Below, piece by piece: positions 1-9,180 of a DNA stretch of 64,000 bases (its first letter is position 1; each line of letters begins with the position of its first letter). Position numbers and translations under genes: made by a program. Under the pieces are notes generated by a model. The model saw only the letters and a program-made list of their open reading frames with translations, was not told the DNA's origin and did no database searches. The stretch is from Pseudomonas sp. CCC3.1 (GTDB lineage Bacteria; Pseudomonadota; Gammaproteobacteria; Pseudomonadales; Pseudomonadaceae): assembly GCF_034347405.1 (NCBI RefSeq), contig NZ_CP133778.1, forward strand, positions 186,001 to 250,000, given 5' to 3'.

Positions 1-669
1 GAGGGTCGGTGCATCGAGCTGGGTATTGATGGCGACCAGTTGCCCGCCATCATTGAGTGGCAAGTAGCTGACCAACATTGCAGGCTTGGGTTGGAACTGA
101 CGGCTGATCAGGTTGCTTTCGGCCACCGGCAGTTGCAGGCGCTCGGCATGCTCGATCTGAAAGCGGCTGAGGGTGACGATTTTTCGGCCCACGCTGCCAA
201 AAATATGCCGGTCCGGGACGAAGTCCGCTTTCCAGGTAAAGGCCTCGGTGCTGCACGGATAAAGGTCGACCAGGCGCTCTTGCAGTAACACCAACTGGTT
301 TTGATAGTCGCTGGACTTGGCTTCTTCATCGAGGTCTTGCAGCAGCAATAAGTCAGGCTGCTCATCGCGAATCACCCGCGCCACTTCGTCCAGGCTGAAG
401 GCCATGTCTTCACGGGTTGGACGGTCATCCGGGCCGCTGCCATCAATCAGGTTGTACCAGAACACATAGCGCTTGCCGGCCAGGTATTGCACGTTCCAGG
501 TCATGATTTTGATCGCTTGCCCGGCCACCAGCGTGGGGGCCGCGACCGGGCAACTGACGGCCAATACCTCTTTGGGCTCCGGGCGCCAAGTAATGCTGTA
601 AATCAGGCCCGCCACAACCGCCGAGATCAGCAGCAAACCTAATACAGTGGGGCGCAGAATACGTGGCAT
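1..669 (-). CDS. Endonuclease/exonuclease/phosphatase family protein (partial, C-terminus outside window)
   Basis: Only the first 223 codons are present; the gene runs off the left edge on the reverse strand from ATG at 669. A hydrophobic segment at about residues 8-25 looks like a signal anchor or signal peptide, so the catalytic part should be periplasmic or membrane-tethered. Residues 56-60 read MTWNV, the first conserved block of the EEP (DNase I-like) fold with its metal-site Asn. The second block reads LLLLQDLDEE where most relatives have LQE, so the usual Mg-binding Glu is shifted or replaced by Asp. The substrate (nucleic acid, sphingolipid or inositol phosphate) cannot be told from this fragment. 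Confidence 0.75.
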   Translation of the reverse strand, partial: MPRILRPTVLGLLLISAVVAGLIYSITWRPEPKEVLAVSCPVAAPTLVAGQAIKIMTWNVQYLAGKRYVFWYNLIDGSGPDDRPTREDMAFSLDEVARVIRDEQPDLLLLQDLDEEAKSSDYQNQLVLLQERLVDLYPCSTEAFTWKADFVPDRHIFGSVGRKIVTLSRFQIEHAERLQLPVAESNLISRQFQPKPAMLVSYLPLNDGGQLVAINTQLDAPTL

Positions 670-760
670 GGGCTCAGCTTATGAGGGGGCTAGGGAATTG
701 CCGAGCATACCTGACGGCCGTACGGCACCCCAAGGTTCTCCGCGTAGGAAGTTTTCCTAG

Positions 761-1420
761 TTATGAGTCGGACTTCTCGTTAATTAACATAAATAGTCGG
801 AACAGGACGACGGAGAGAAACAATTGCAGAAAACTGTTGGCGCTCTCCAGTGCGATAGATATCAGCGCACTCTCATCTTTGGGCACCAGCGAAAAACTCA
901 ACTCCTTGAGTACCATCAACGGTCCCATGACGGCCAGGATGCAGACAAAAATACGCCAGAAATGGCCTCGGCTCATCTTCAGGCTCGACTTGATCGCCAT
1001 CAGCGGCGGCTCGCGGCGCAGCACCAGGTTGTATTCCGAAAAGGCGAGCACGACTGTCAGATAAATACCGGGAGCAATGAACATCGAAAGCCCGAGCACA
1101 ATCAATAACGTGCTGATGGCCGCGAGCAAGGCGAACTTGGGCCACAGGCTGAGTGCTCGCGCCAGTACCTCTTGGTTGGTCGGGCTTTCACTTCGGCTGC
1201 GGGCATCAAGAAACAAAATCAGCGCCCCGGTGTACAACGGATACACCAGCAAACCGACAATCAGGCCGTAACCTTGCGAGGCGTCGGGCCCCACGGCGCT
1301 GTCGACGACGTACTGCAACACGGCTTCAAGAATCACCAGCGGCAAACACAGCGTTATGATCTGGCCCAGGTTGAGCCGGAAAAAATACAAGGAGTCACGA
1401 AGAACGGTGAGCGGATTCAT
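761..1420 (-). CDS. yciC: YciC family inner-membrane protein
   Basis: This is a 219-residue hydrophobic protein starting MNPLTVLRDSLYFF, with several membrane segments (about 20-40, 60-80, 100-130, 160-185). It matches the YciC/UPF0259 family of integral membrane proteins of unknown biochemical role. ATG at 1420 is preceded by a long non-coding stretch, and the neighbours on either side read from different promoters, so it is probably monocistronic. The family assignment rests on overall hydrophobic pattern and the N-terminal block; no catalytic residues are known to check. Confidence 0.75.
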   Translation of the reverse strand: MNPLTVLRDSLYFFRLNLGQIITLCLPLVILEAVLQYVVDSAVGPDASQGYGLIVGLLVYPLYTGALILFLDARSRSESPTNQEVLARALSLWPKFALLAAISTLLIVLGLSMFIAPGIYLTVVLAFSEYNLVLRREPPLMAIKSSLKMSRGHFWRIFVCILAVMGPLMVLKELSFSLVPKDESALISIALESANSFLQLFLSVVLFRLFMLINEKSDS

Positions 1421-1595
1421 TGTTGGGTATCAGCTGTCAAAAAGCGGTGTGCCACTTTAACCGATGACACGCGATGCTGAGCAAATGTAAACGCTCGGTA
1501 AGGCCTGTTGAAACTTCTCGTAACGTCCCCATAACGTTTGAGTGCCTACTGTATTGCGCAGTGAGCAGGTTTTTCGACAATCGAACGAGGTCGTC

Positions 1596-2300
1596 ATGCA
1601 CAGCGAAGAGCAAACCCTGATTGATGGGCTATTTAGCCGGTTGCAGCAGGCTGAGAGAGAGGCGGCCCCGCGAGACGCTCAAGCGCAGGCGCTGATCAAC
1701 GAACACATCGCGCGCCAGCCTTTGGCGCCTTACTTCATGACCCAGGCAATTCTGGTGCAAGAAGCCGCCATCAAGCAGCTCGACCAGCAGAACAAACAAC
1801 TGCAAGCCGAACTGGAACACGCCCGCGCCGCAGCCGCGCCGGCACCTGCTGCTTCGGGAGGCAGCTTTTTGTCGAACATGTTCGGTGGCGGCACCCGCGC
1901 GCCAGCCCCGGCCCCCGCACAAACTTTCAGCGCCCCGCCAAGCTCGGGCGGCTGGCGCGATGGTCCTTCTGCACCACCGCCAGCCCCCGCGCCTGCGTAC
2001 GCGGCGCCACAAGCGGCTGCTCCTGCTGCGGCGGGCAGCGGCTTTCTCGGCGGCGCCTTAAAAACGGCCGCGGGTGTGGCCGGTGGCGTGATGCTGGCGC
2101 AAGGCATCAGTAGCTTGTTTAGCCATCATCAACAGCCACAAGTGGTTGAAGAAATCATCGAAGAGCCGACGCCCACCAGCAACAATGGCTGGGGCAATGA
2201 CAACCAGCAATTTGCCAGCAACGATCGGTCTGGCATTGAAGACGTCGGCTATGACGACGACAACAGCTTCTTTTCTGATGACGACGACTCCTTCGTCTGA
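1596..2300 (+). CDS. DUF2076 domain-containing protein
   Basis: The protein has 234 residues from ATG 1596, which has ACGAGG just upstream; an in-frame extension to 1542 lacks a ribosome site. The N-terminus (MHSEEQTLIDGLFSRLQ) and the helical segment to about residue 85 fit DUF2076 (COG3416, annotated as periplasmic ligand-binding sensor but without proven function). The middle is an Ala/Pro-rich low-complexity linker, followed by a glycine-rich hydrophobic stretch (GGALKTAAGVAGGVMLAQG) that may insert in a membrane. The end is highly acidic (DDDNSFFSDDDDSFV). No signal peptide is evident. Confidence 0.8.
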   Translation: MHSEEQTLIDGLFSRLQQAEREAAPRDAQAQALINEHIARQPLAPYFMTQAILVQEAAIKQLDQQNKQLQAELEHARAAAAPAPAASGGSFLSNMFGGGTRAPAPAPAQTFSAPPSSGGWRDGPSAPPPAPAPAYAAPQAAAPAAAGSGFLGGALKTAAGVAGGVMLAQGISSLFSHHQQPQVVEEIIEEPTPTSNNGWGNDNQQFASNDRSGIEDVGYDDDNSFFSDDDDSFV

Positions 2301-2426
2301 TCCCTCATCGCCCGGCGTGTAACGGCACGCTGGGCGGTTTATCCGCGCAAACCCTCGGCAGGCTGGCATACTGCGGCCTTGTTTTTCAGCCACGTGCCCG
2401 CTGCCTGGGCATCATGAGGTTTGCCG

Positions 2427-2903
2427 GTGAAAAAAATTGCGGTCTTCGCGGATGTGCAGAACCTCTATTACACGGTTCGCCAGGCCTATGGCTGCCATTT
2501 CAATTACGCCGCGTTGTGGGCTGATATCAGTAAGCGCGGGGAAATTGTCGAGGCCTACGCCTATGCGATTGATCGGGGCGACAGCAAACAGCAGCAGTTT
2601 CAGCAGATCCTGCGCAACCTCGGCTTCACGGTAAAACTCAAACCCTACATCCAGCGCAGCGATGGCTCGGCCAAAGGCGACTGGGACGTGGGCATCACCA
2701 TCGACATCATGGATTCGGCCGCCAACGTGGATGAAGTGGTGCTGGCCTCGGGCGACGGTGACTTTGATCTGCTGCTTGAACGCATTGCCAACAAGCACGG
2801 AGTTGAAACCGTGGCCTACGGCGTGCCCGGCCTGACGGCCAACTCATTGATTCGCGCAGCCACTCGCTACGTGCCGATTGAAGGCACCTTGCTGCTTAAG
2901 TAA
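2427..2903 (+). CDS. NYN domain protein (LabA/DUF88 family)
   Basis: The 158-residue protein starts KKIAVFADVQNLYYTV, the first conserved block of NYN (PIN-like) domains, with Asp at the predicted metal site; further acidic blocks are KGDWDVGITIDIMD and LASGDGDFDLLLERI. This fold is found in LabA/VPA0323-type proteins that act as RNases or RNA-binding regulators. GTG at 2427 is preferred over TTG 2421 because GAGG lies seven bases upstream of it. The next gene follows 27 bp downstream on the same strand and is also nuclease-like, so the two may be co-transcribed. Confidence 0.85.
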   Translation: MKKIAVFADVQNLYYTVRQAYGCHFNYAALWADISKRGEIVEAYAYAIDRGDSKQQQFQQILRNLGFTVKLKPYIQRSDGSAKGDWDVGITIDIMDSAANVDEVVLASGDGDFDLLLERIANKHGVETVAYGVPGLTANSLIRAATRYVPIEGTLLLK

Positions 2904-2930
2904 CCCCACTTTCTACAGGATTGATCAGGT

Positions 2931-3542
2931 TTGGAACGTATCGCGGTCATTGACTTTGAAACCACCGGGCTCTCGCCGAGCAGCAGTTGCCGGGCCACTG
3001 AAATTGCAGTGGTGATTCTTGAGCAGGGGCGCATCGTCGAGCGTTACCAAAGCCTGATGAACGCAGGCGTGCGGGTGCCGGGGTTTATCGAACAACTGAC
3101 CGGCATCAGCAACGCCATGCTGCGCACCGCGCCGTCAGCAGAGCAGGTGATGAACGAGGTCAACGAGTTCGTGGGCATCACCCCGCTGGTGGCGCATAAC
3201 GCGTCCTTTGACCAAAAGTTCTGGGATTACGAGATGGGGCGCATCAAACGCACCCGTTTGCAGAACTTTGCCTGTTCGTTGTTGCTGGCGCGACGTTTGA
3301 TGCCAGCGGCGCCCAACCACAAACTGGGCACCCTCACCACCTTTGCCGATTTGCCCCACACGGGTCAGGCTCACCGGGCCATGGCCGATGCTGAAATGGC
3401 GGCCAACCTCACGGCCTATCTGGCCCTGCAATTGCGGCAAAAACACGGCTTGAAAGAGCTCAGTCACGACCTGCTGTGCAGTTTGCAAAAAGTCCCTGCG
3501 GCGAAAATAAACGACCATTTGAAGCGTTATCGCGGGTTTTAA
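2931..3542 (+). CDS. 3'-5' exonuclease, DnaQ/RNase T superfamily
   Basis: This protein of about 203 residues begins ERIAVIDFETTGLSP, the Exo I block with the DxE metal pair. Exo II (LVAHNASFDQKFWDYE) and Exo III (HRAMADAEMAANL, giving the DEDDh His and Asp) are present, so the catalytic set is complete. It lacks the polymerase-binding tail of DnaQ proper and is more like the stand-alone PolC/epsilon-type exonucleases. The start is TTG at 2931; AGG at about 2917-2919 is the nearest ribosome site, so the start is slightly uncertain. It follows the NYN gene closely. Confidence 0.9.
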   Translation: MERIAVIDFETTGLSPSSSCRATEIAVVILEQGRIVERYQSLMNAGVRVPGFIEQLTGISNAMLRTAPSAEQVMNEVNEFVGITPLVAHNASFDQKFWDYEMGRIKRTRLQNFACSLLLARRLMPAAPNHKLGTLTTFADLPHTGQAHRAMADAEMAANLTAYLALQLRQKHGLKELSHDLLCSLQKVPAAKINDHLKRYRGF

Positions 3543-3559
3543 AACGACCAATCCACCTT

Positions 3560-3637
3560 GTGGGAAGAGCCGGTCGACGCTCGATTGCTCGCGATCTTTT
3601 AAACGATCAAAAGATCGCGAGCAAGCTCGCTCCTACA
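3560..3637. repeat. REP-type inverted pair (GAGCGAGCTTGCC family, diverged left arm)
   Basis: The core is a perfect 15-bp inverted repeat, TGCTCGCGATCTTTT (3586-3600) against AAAAGATCGCGAGCA (3609-3623), extended on the right by AGCTCGCTCCTACA. The left outer arm is degraded. It lies between the exonuclease and yedA. Confidence 0.85.
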
Positions 3638-3756
3638 GTCAGGTGGCAGGGTTCAAGAAAGTGTACGGTCACTTTTGGTGCATTCTGTTACTTATTATTT
3701 CTCCACCTTTTGTCTAGTATTTCCAGTCCCCTGCCTTTGCCTTCCGAGCTGCCTCC

Positions 3757-4647
3757 ATGTCTGCCGCACGTCGTTTCCCGTTGCAACTGATCGGTGCTTT
3801 TTTTGCGTTGTACGTGATTTGGGGGTCGACCTATCTGGTGATCCGCATTGGCATTGAGTCGTGGCCGCCGTTGATGATGGCCGGGGTGCGGTTCCTCGTG
3901 GCAGGCATGTTGATGTACGGCTTTATGCGCTGGCGCGGTGCGCCTGCACCGACGCCGGTGCAGTGGCGTTCGGCAGCCATGATTGGTTTTCTGTTACTGG
4001 CCTGCGGGAATGGCGGCGTGACCCTGGCCGAGCATTCGGGCGTGGCGTCGGGCGTGGCCGCGCTGGCCGTGGCCACCGTGCCGTTGTTTACCTTGTTGTT
4101 TGGCTACTTCTGGGGCGCGCGCAATACCCGTCTGGAATGGGCCGGGATCGTCCTCGGCCTGATCGGGATTGGCATGCTCAACCTCGGTTCCAACCTGCAA
4201 GCCAGCCCGCTGGGCGCTGCGATGATTTTGTTTGCCGCTGCGGCCTGGGCCTTCGGCTCGGTGTGGAGCCGCCATTTGCCGCTGCCCGCCGGGCCAATGG
4301 CCAGCGCTGCTGAAATGCTCTGTGCTGGCGTGATGCTGCTGCTGGGCAGCTTTTTAAGTGGCGAGCGCATGACCTACATGCCAACCGCTGCCGGTTGGGG
4401 CGCGCTGCTGTATCTGGTGTTCTTCGGTTCGATCATCGCCTTCAGCGCCTACATGTACCTGCTCAAAAACGTGCGCCCAGCCGCCGCCACCAGCTATGCC
4501 TACGTCAACCCGGCCGTGGCGGTGATGCTGGGCATCGCTTTTGCGGGCGAGACCATTGGTGTTGAAGAGTGCGCGGCGATGGCCGTCATCATCAGCGCCG
4601 TGGTGTTGATCGGGTTGCCGCAGTGGCGCAAGCAGAAAACCGATTGA
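3757..4647 (+). CDS. yedA: Drug/metabolite exporter YedA (EamA family)
   Basis: A 296-residue protein with ten predicted membrane segments in two EamA repeats (about residues 8-140 and 150-290). The N-terminal block (YVIWGSTYLVIRIG) and the GNGGVTLAEHSGVASGVAAL segment are typical of YedA, an inner-membrane DMT-superfamily exporter of unknown natural substrate. ATG at 3757 is the first Met before the first membrane helix. It stands alone between the REP pair and rhlE. Confidence 0.88.
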   Translation: MSAARRFPLQLIGAFFALYVIWGSTYLVIRIGIESWPPLMMAGVRFLVAGMLMYGFMRWRGAPAPTPVQWRSAAMIGFLLLACGNGGVTLAEHSGVASGVAALAVATVPLFTLLFGYFWGARNTRLEWAGIVLGLIGIGMLNLGSNLQASPLGAAMILFAAAAWAFGSVWSRHLPLPAGPMASAAEMLCAGVMLLLGSFLSGERMTYMPTAAGWGALLYLVFFGSIIAFSAYMYLLKNVRPAAATSYAYVNPAVAVMLGIAFAGETIGVEECAAMAVIISAVVLIGLPQWRKQKTD

Positions 4648-4714
4648 ATTAGGGTAAACTGCGCGCCATTGCAACGTATGCACACCCGCGCTGACCTTTT
4701 TCGACGGTATTCCC

Positions 4715-6052
4715 ATGACATTCGCCACACTTGGCCTGATCGAACCCTTGCTGCGCGCCCTTGAGACGCTCGGCTACAAGACCCCAACCCCGGTTCAGGC
4801 CCAAGCGATTCCCGCAGTGCTGGCTGGCCGCGACCTGATGGCGGCGGCCCAGACCGGCACCGGCAAAACCGGCGGCTTTGCCCTGCCGTTGTTGCAATCG
4901 CTGACCATGGAAGGCCCGACCGTTGCCAGCAACTCGGTACGCGCGCTGGTTCTGGTGCCGACCCGCGAGTTGGCCGAACAGGTTCACGAGAGCATTCGCC
5001 AGTACGCCGAGCACTTGCCGTTGAGCACGTATGCGGTGTACGGCGGCGTCAGCATCAACCCGCAAATGATGAAAATGCGCAAAGGTGTTGATGTGCTGGT
5101 CGCCACGCCAGGCCGTTTGCTCGATCTGTATCGCCAGAAGGCGATCAAGTTCAACCAACTGCAAACCCTGATTCTGGACGAAGCAGACCGCATGCTTGAC
5201 CTCGGTTTTTCCGAAGAGCTGCGTGACATTTATCGTGCATTGCCGAAAAAACGTCAGACCCTGCTGTTCTCGGCCACGTTCTCTGACGCGATCCGCCTGT
5301 TGGCCGAGCAGATGCTCGACAACCCGCTGAGCATCGAAGTCAGCCCGCGTAACGTGGCGGCCAGCAGCGTCAAGCAATGGGTCATCCCGGTCGACAAAAA
5401 GCGTAAGCCAGAGCTGTTTCTGCACTTGTTGCGCACCCAGCACTGGAAGCAGGTTCTGGTATTCGCCAAAACCCGTAACGGTGTGGATGAGTTGGTGGGC
5501 AAGCTGCAAGCATTGGGCGTCAACGCTGACGGCATTCATGGCGACAAGCCACAAGCCACGCGCCAACGTGCGCTGGATCGCTTCAAGGCCAGCGAAGTGC
5601 AGATTCTGGTCGCCACCGACGTAGCGGCGCGTGGGCTGGACATTGAAGACCTGCCACTGGTGGTCAACTTCGATTTGCCCATCGTGGCTGAAGACTACAT
5701 TCACCGCATTGGTCGTACCGGCCGTGCCGGGCAGAAAGGCGAAGCCATTTCGCTGGTCTGTGCCGATGAAGTGAACATGTTGTCGGCGATTGAGATGCTC
5801 ACGCGTCAGACCTTGCCGCGCCACGAAGAGCAAGACTTCGAACCCGAGCACCGCGTGCCGGAAACCGACGCATCGGGTCAGGTGATCAAAAAGCCGAAGA
5901 AACCGAAAAAGCCTAAAACCTCAGGCGGTGGTGGCAAGCGCAACCTCGGCAAGTGGGTGGACAGCGGCGAAGCGGCCCCGGCAGAGCCGTCGGTCAAGCC
6001 GGTGCGCAAAGTGCCGGTCTTCAACACTGGCCCGCGCAAGCGCAAGCCTTAA
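4715..6052 (+). CDS. rhlE: DEAD-box RNA helicase RhlE
   Basis: The 445-residue protein has the Q motif (TPTPVQAQAIP), Walker A AAQTGTGKT, PTRELAEQ, TPGRLLDL, Walker B LDEADRMLDLGF, SAT at LLFSATF, and C-terminal motifs DVAARGLDIE and HRIGRTGRAG, so both RecA lobes are complete. The tail is basic and rich in KKPKKPKKPK and GGGG, as in RhlE proteins that bind RNA non-specifically. RhlE acts in ribosome assembly and mRNA turnover in the cytoplasm. A long open frame on the opposite strand here is a shadow. Confidence 0.93.
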   Translation: MTFATLGLIEPLLRALETLGYKTPTPVQAQAIPAVLAGRDLMAAAQTGTGKTGGFALPLLQSLTMEGPTVASNSVRALVLVPTRELAEQVHESIRQYAEHLPLSTYAVYGGVSINPQMMKMRKGVDVLVATPGRLLDLYRQKAIKFNQLQTLILDEADRMLDLGFSEELRDIYRALPKKRQTLLFSATFSDAIRLLAEQMLDNPLSIEVSPRNVAASSVKQWVIPVDKKRKPELFLHLLRTQHWKQVLVFAKTRNGVDELVGKLQALGVNADGIHGDKPQATRQRALDRFKASEVQILVATDVAARGLDIEDLPLVVNFDLPIVAEDYIHRIGRTGRAGQKGEAISLVCADEVNMLSAIEMLTRQTLPRHEEQDFEPEHRVPETDASGQVIKKPKKPKKPKTSGGGGKRNLGKWVDSGEAAPAEPSVKPVRKVPVFNTGPRKRKP

Positions 6053-6061
6053 AACCAAACC

Positions 6062-6125
6062 TTGCAGGAGCCAGCTTGCTCGCGATCTTTAAGATCAAAA
6101 GATCGCGAGGCAAGCTCGCTCCTAC
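6062..6125. repeat. REP-type inverted pair (GAGCGAGCTTGCC family)
   Basis: TTGCAGGAGCCAGCTTGCTC and its inverted partner surround a short GATC-centred loop. The right end overlaps the stop codon of the following reverse-strand flavoprotein gene, so its terminal codons lie inside the repeat. Confidence 0.88.
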
Positions 6126-7360
6126 GGGGTTTGTAGCCAGCTTAAAATGCCCAGCCCTGCCGCCCGCCCGCTGGCAAAACAGCCCGTGAGCAAATAGCCG
6201 CCGGTGGGGGCTTCCCAATCCAGCATCTCGCCTGCGCAGAACACCCCCGGCAACGCCTTGAGCATCAGGTTTTCATCCAACGCCTCAAACCGCACGCCGC
6301 CCGCGCTGCTGATGGCTTCGTCCAAGGGGCGCGCTTGGGTCAGTGTCAGTGGCAACGCTTTAATCGCTTTGGCCAGTCGCGCCGGATCGTTGAAGGCTTC
6401 TGCCGGGGCCAGTTCGCGCAACAATGCCGCTTTCACGCCGTCCAGGCCCAGTTGGCTGTGTAAGTGTTTGCTCATGGAGCGTGAGCCGCGTGGCTTGGCC
6501 AGCGCCGCGGCTACTTTATCCACAGGCTTGTTGGGCAACAGATCGATCAGAATCGTGGCAGCGCCGTGCTGGTTGATCGTTTCGCGAATCGGCGCAGACC
6601 AGGCATAAATCAAACTGCCTTCAATGCCGCTGGCGGTGATCACGCACTCGCCCAAGCGCGGCGTGCTGTGTTCCAGCGCGATGGCGATGTTCTTGAGCGG
6701 TGCTCCGGCGAACTTGCTGCGCAGCACGTCGCTCCAGGCCGTGACATCAAACCCGCAATTGCTCGGCTGCAAGGGCGCCAGTTCGACCCCGCGCTCAGCC
6801 AGCCACGGCATCCACGCCCCATCGGACCCCAGACGCGCCCAACTGCCGCCGCCCAACGCCAACAACACCGCCTCTGGCTTGAGCTGTTTCTCGCCTTCGG
6901 GGCTGTCGATGCGCAACTGACCGTCCGCTTGCCAACCCAACCAGCGATGGCGGGTGTGGATAACGACACCCGATTCGCGCAAACGCTTGAGCCAGGCGCG
7001 CAGCAAGGGGGCTGCCTTCATGTCGGTAGGGAACACCCTACCGGAACTGCCGACAAAGGTTTGGATGCCTAGCTCATGAATCCACTCGCACAAAGCGTCG
7101 GCATCAAAAGCCCGCAGCAGGGGTGCCATGTTCGGCGCTCGTTCGGCGTAGCGTGACAAAAAGGCCGGGTACGCCTCGGAGTGAGTGATGTTCATGCCGC
7201 CGACGCCTGCCAGTAAAAACTTGCGCCCCACCGACGGCATGCCGTCATACAGATCAACCTGCACACCCGCCTGGCTCAGCACTTCGGCGGCCATCAAACC
7301 GGCGGGGCCGCCGCCAATAATGTCGACGTGAGGGGAAGGGGAGGTCGTGGACTGAGTCAT
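6122..7360 (-). CDS. TIGR03862-type flavoprotein (HI0933/BaiN family NAD(P)/FAD oxidoreductase)
   Basis: A 412-residue protein with an N-terminal dinucleotide fold (VDIIGGGPAGLMAAEVLSQAG, residues about 12-31) and the family block GRKFLLAGVGGMNITHSE at about 46-63. The C-terminal FAD motif is GVFCAGEMLDWEAPTGGYLL. These features place it in the HI0933-like flavoproteins, whose few characterised members reduce steroid or other enoyl substrates; the reaction here is unknown. ATG at 7360. The stop lies inside a REP pair. It is convergent with rhlE. Confidence 0.88.
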   Translation of the reverse strand: MTQSTTSPSPHVDIIGGGPAGLMAAEVLSQAGVQVDLYDGMPSVGRKFLLAGVGGMNITHSEAYPAFLSRYAERAPNMAPLLRAFDADALCEWIHELGIQTFVGSSGRVFPTDMKAAPLLRAWLKRLRESGVVIHTRHRWLGWQADGQLRIDSPEGEKQLKPEAVLLALGGGSWARLGSDGAWMPWLAERGVELAPLQPSNCGFDVTAWSDVLRSKFAGAPLKNIAIALEHSTPRLGECVITASGIEGSLIYAWSAPIRETINQHGAATILIDLLPNKPVDKVAAALAKPRGSRSMSKHLHSQLGLDGVKAALLRELAPAEAFNDPARLAKAIKALPLTLTQARPLDEAISSAGGVRFEALDENLMLKALPGVFCAGEMLDWEAPTGGYLLTGCFASGRAAGLGILSWLQTP

Positions 7361-7407
7361 GGCAAGGCTGCAAATCGGCGAAATAAGTCGCGCATTCTAC
7401 TAAACCC

Positions 7408-7474
7408 TGTAGGAGCGAGCTTGCCTCGCGATCTTTTAAACGATCAAAAGATCGCGAGGTAAGCTCGCTCCTAC
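7408..7474. repeat. REP-type inverted pair (GAGCGAGCTTGCC family)
   Basis: TGTAGGAGCGAGCTTGCCTC and its near-perfect inverse flank CGATCTTTT-N8-AAAAGATCG. It lies in the promoter-side gap upstream of the TIGR03862 flavoprotein and downstream of the histone-deacetylase family gene. Confidence 0.9.
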
Positions 7475-7507
7475 GGCAATCAGGGCTGTACGAAAAATGT
7501 ACAGCTT

Positions 7508-7538
7508 CTTGCAGGCCTTGTGCGCTGTGGCCTGCAAG
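7508..7538 (-). terminator. Putative terminator of the histone-deacetylase family gene
   Basis: A perfect 10-bp stem, CTTGCAGGCC/GGCCTGCAAG, with an 11-nt loop lies just past the stop of the 7600-8520 gene. On the reverse strand it is followed after about ten bases by ATTTTTC, so the U-run is displaced; a moderate call. Confidence 0.5.
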
Positions 7539-7599
7539 GGCTTTCGCTCAGGTTATCCACAGGCAGTTCCACAGGCATTGTGGGTAAAAAGCTCACGCT

Positions 7600-8520
7600 T
7601 CAGTGACACCCTGATGACAACCAGACCTTTTGCGCGCTGTGGTGCAAGATCCCATGCCGCCGCGCCAAGGCCTTGCGGTCTTTGCTGTAGCCGCCACCAA
7701 TCACCCCGACCACCGGTATGTCGCGGCCCAGACAATGACGCATCACGCTCTCGTCCCGCGCGGCCACACCGGCATCGGTCAGCTTTAAATAACCAAGTGC
7801 GTCGTCTTTGTGCACATCGACCCCGGCGTCGTACAGCACCAGGTCGGGTTGATACAGCGGCAATAGATAATTCAGTGCTTCGTCGACAACCTGCAAATAC
7901 TCGGCATCTCCCATGCCCATCGGCAGGCCTATGTCCCAGTCGCTTTGCGCTTTACGTGCCGGAAAATTCTTTTCGCAGTGCAGGGAGACGGTAATTGCAT
8001 CAGGCGTCTGCTCAAGAATCCGCGCGGTGCCATCACCTTGGTGCACATCGCAGTCGAAAATCAGCACGCGGTTCACCCGGCCACTTTCCAGCAAGTAGCG
8101 GCTGATCACGGCCAGGTCGTTGAAGATGCAAAAACCGGCCGGGTGATCGTAGTGCGCGTGATGGGTGCCGCCAGCCAAGTGGCAGGCCAGCCCATGTGCC
8201 AGCGCCTGCTCGGCGGCGAGCAACGAGCCGCCCACTGCGCGAATGGTCCGCCGCGCAAGGGCTTCGCTCCAGGGCAGGCCCAAACGGCGTTGATCTTCAC
8301 GGGCCAGTTCGCCCGCCATGTAACGCTCGATATAGGCGCGATCATGGGCCAGCGCGAGGATATCCACAGGGCACAATTCAGGGCGCAACAAGTCGGCGTC
8401 ACGGGTCAGCCCGGTCTCGACCAGGTGATCGCGCAACAGGCGAAACTTGTCCATCGGAAAGCGATGCTCCGGCGGGAACTCCGGGCTGTAATCTTCGTGG
8501 TAAATCAGCGGTACTGGCAT
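7600..8520 (-). CDS. Histone deacetylase family (acetoin utilisation-type) deacetylase
   Basis: The 306-residue protein contains the zinc-hydrolase blocks in order: GGTHHAHYDHPAGFCIFND with the catalytic His pair, DCDVHQGDGTA with the zinc ligands Asp and His, DAGVDVHKDD, and GGGYSKD with the transition-state Tyr. The family (class II HDAC-like, AcuC/HdaH) removes acyl groups from lysine or polyamines in the cytoplasm; the substrate cannot be assigned here. ATG at 8520. It stands divergent from the GNAT acetyltransferase gene that starts at 8611, a suggestive but unproven pairing of acetylase and deacetylase. Confidence 0.88.
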   Translation of the reverse strand: MPVPLIYHEDYSPEFPPEHRFPMDKFRLLRDHLVETGLTRDADLLRPELCPVDILALAHDRAYIERYMAGELAREDQRRLGLPWSEALARRTIRAVGGSLLAAEQALAHGLACHLAGGTHHAHYDHPAGFCIFNDLAVISRYLLESGRVNRVLIFDCDVHQGDGTARILEQTPDAITVSLHCEKNFPARKAQSDWDIGLPMGMGDAEYLQVVDEALNYLLPLYQPDLVLYDAGVDVHKDDALGYLKLTDAGVAARDESVMRHCLGRDIPVVGVIGGGYSKDRKALARRHGILHHSAQKVWLSSGCH

Positions 8521-8610
8521 AGGGATTTAACGTAGGAACGAGCGCTGGATATTAACAGCGCTGTACACTGCCCGACATGCGAAAAGCCCGGTAACACATG
8601 GAGAGGCCTG

Positions 8611-9180
8611 ATGGACCAGATTCAAGAGCTGCAAAGCTCCCGGTTGCGCATGCGTCCATGGCGTGACACCGATTTGCCAGAGTTCGCGGCCATGTGCGCC
8701 GACCCGCAGGTGATGCGTTATTTTCCTGCGCTCTTGAGCCGTCTTGAAAGCGCTGCATTGATAGGCCGGTTTCGTGGCCATTTTGCTGAGTACGGCTACG
8801 GGATGTGGGCGCTGGAGCATAAGGACACTGGGGCCTTTATTGGCTTTACTGGGCTGATGAATGTCAGTTTTGCCGCTGCGTTCACCCCGGCGGTTGAAAT
8901 AGGCTGGCGGCTGGCGCGAGAACATTGGGGGCTCGGGTACGCCAGTGAAGCGGCCTGGACGGCGCTGCGTTGTGCGTTTGATCGCTTGGCGCTGGATCAG
9001 GTGGTGTCGTTTACCAGCGAGTCGAATCTACCTTCGCAAAAGGTCATGGAAGCGATCGGCATGCATCGAGACCTCGAAGGAAATTTCGAACATCCCGTGC
9101 TGGCTGAACACCATCCACTAAGGCCGCATGTGCTGTATCGCATTTCGCGGGCACAGTGGCTGAAAACGTTGCACGGTTAA
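8611..9180 (+). CDS. GNAT family N-acetyltransferase (RimJ/RimL type)
   Basis: A 189-residue protein with the RimJ/L-type opening (LQSSRLRMRPWRDTDLPEFAAMCADPQVMRYF) and the acetyl-CoA block EIGWRLAREHWGLGYASEAAW. The tail QVVSFTSESNLPSQKVMEAIGM is the usual substrate-proximal region. Such enzymes acetylate protein N-termini, amino acids or antibiotics; no specific substrate can be read. ATG at 8611 has GGAGAGG just upstream. It is divergent from the deacetylase-family gene. Confidence 0.88.
   Translation: MDQIQELQSSRLRMRPWRDTDLPEFAAMCADPQVMRYFPALLSRLESAALIGRFRGHFAEYGYGMWALEHKDTGAFIGFTGLMNVSFAAAFTPAVEIGWRLAREHWGLGYASEAAWTALRCAFDRLALDQVVSFTSESNLPSQKVMEAIGMHRDLEGNFEHPVLAEHHPLRPHVLYRISRAQWLKTLHG

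Noticed and set aside
4649..5851. 400-codon reverse frame across rhlE
   Set aside because: Shadow of the GC-rich rhlE coding strand; no family motifs and rhlE motifs are complete.
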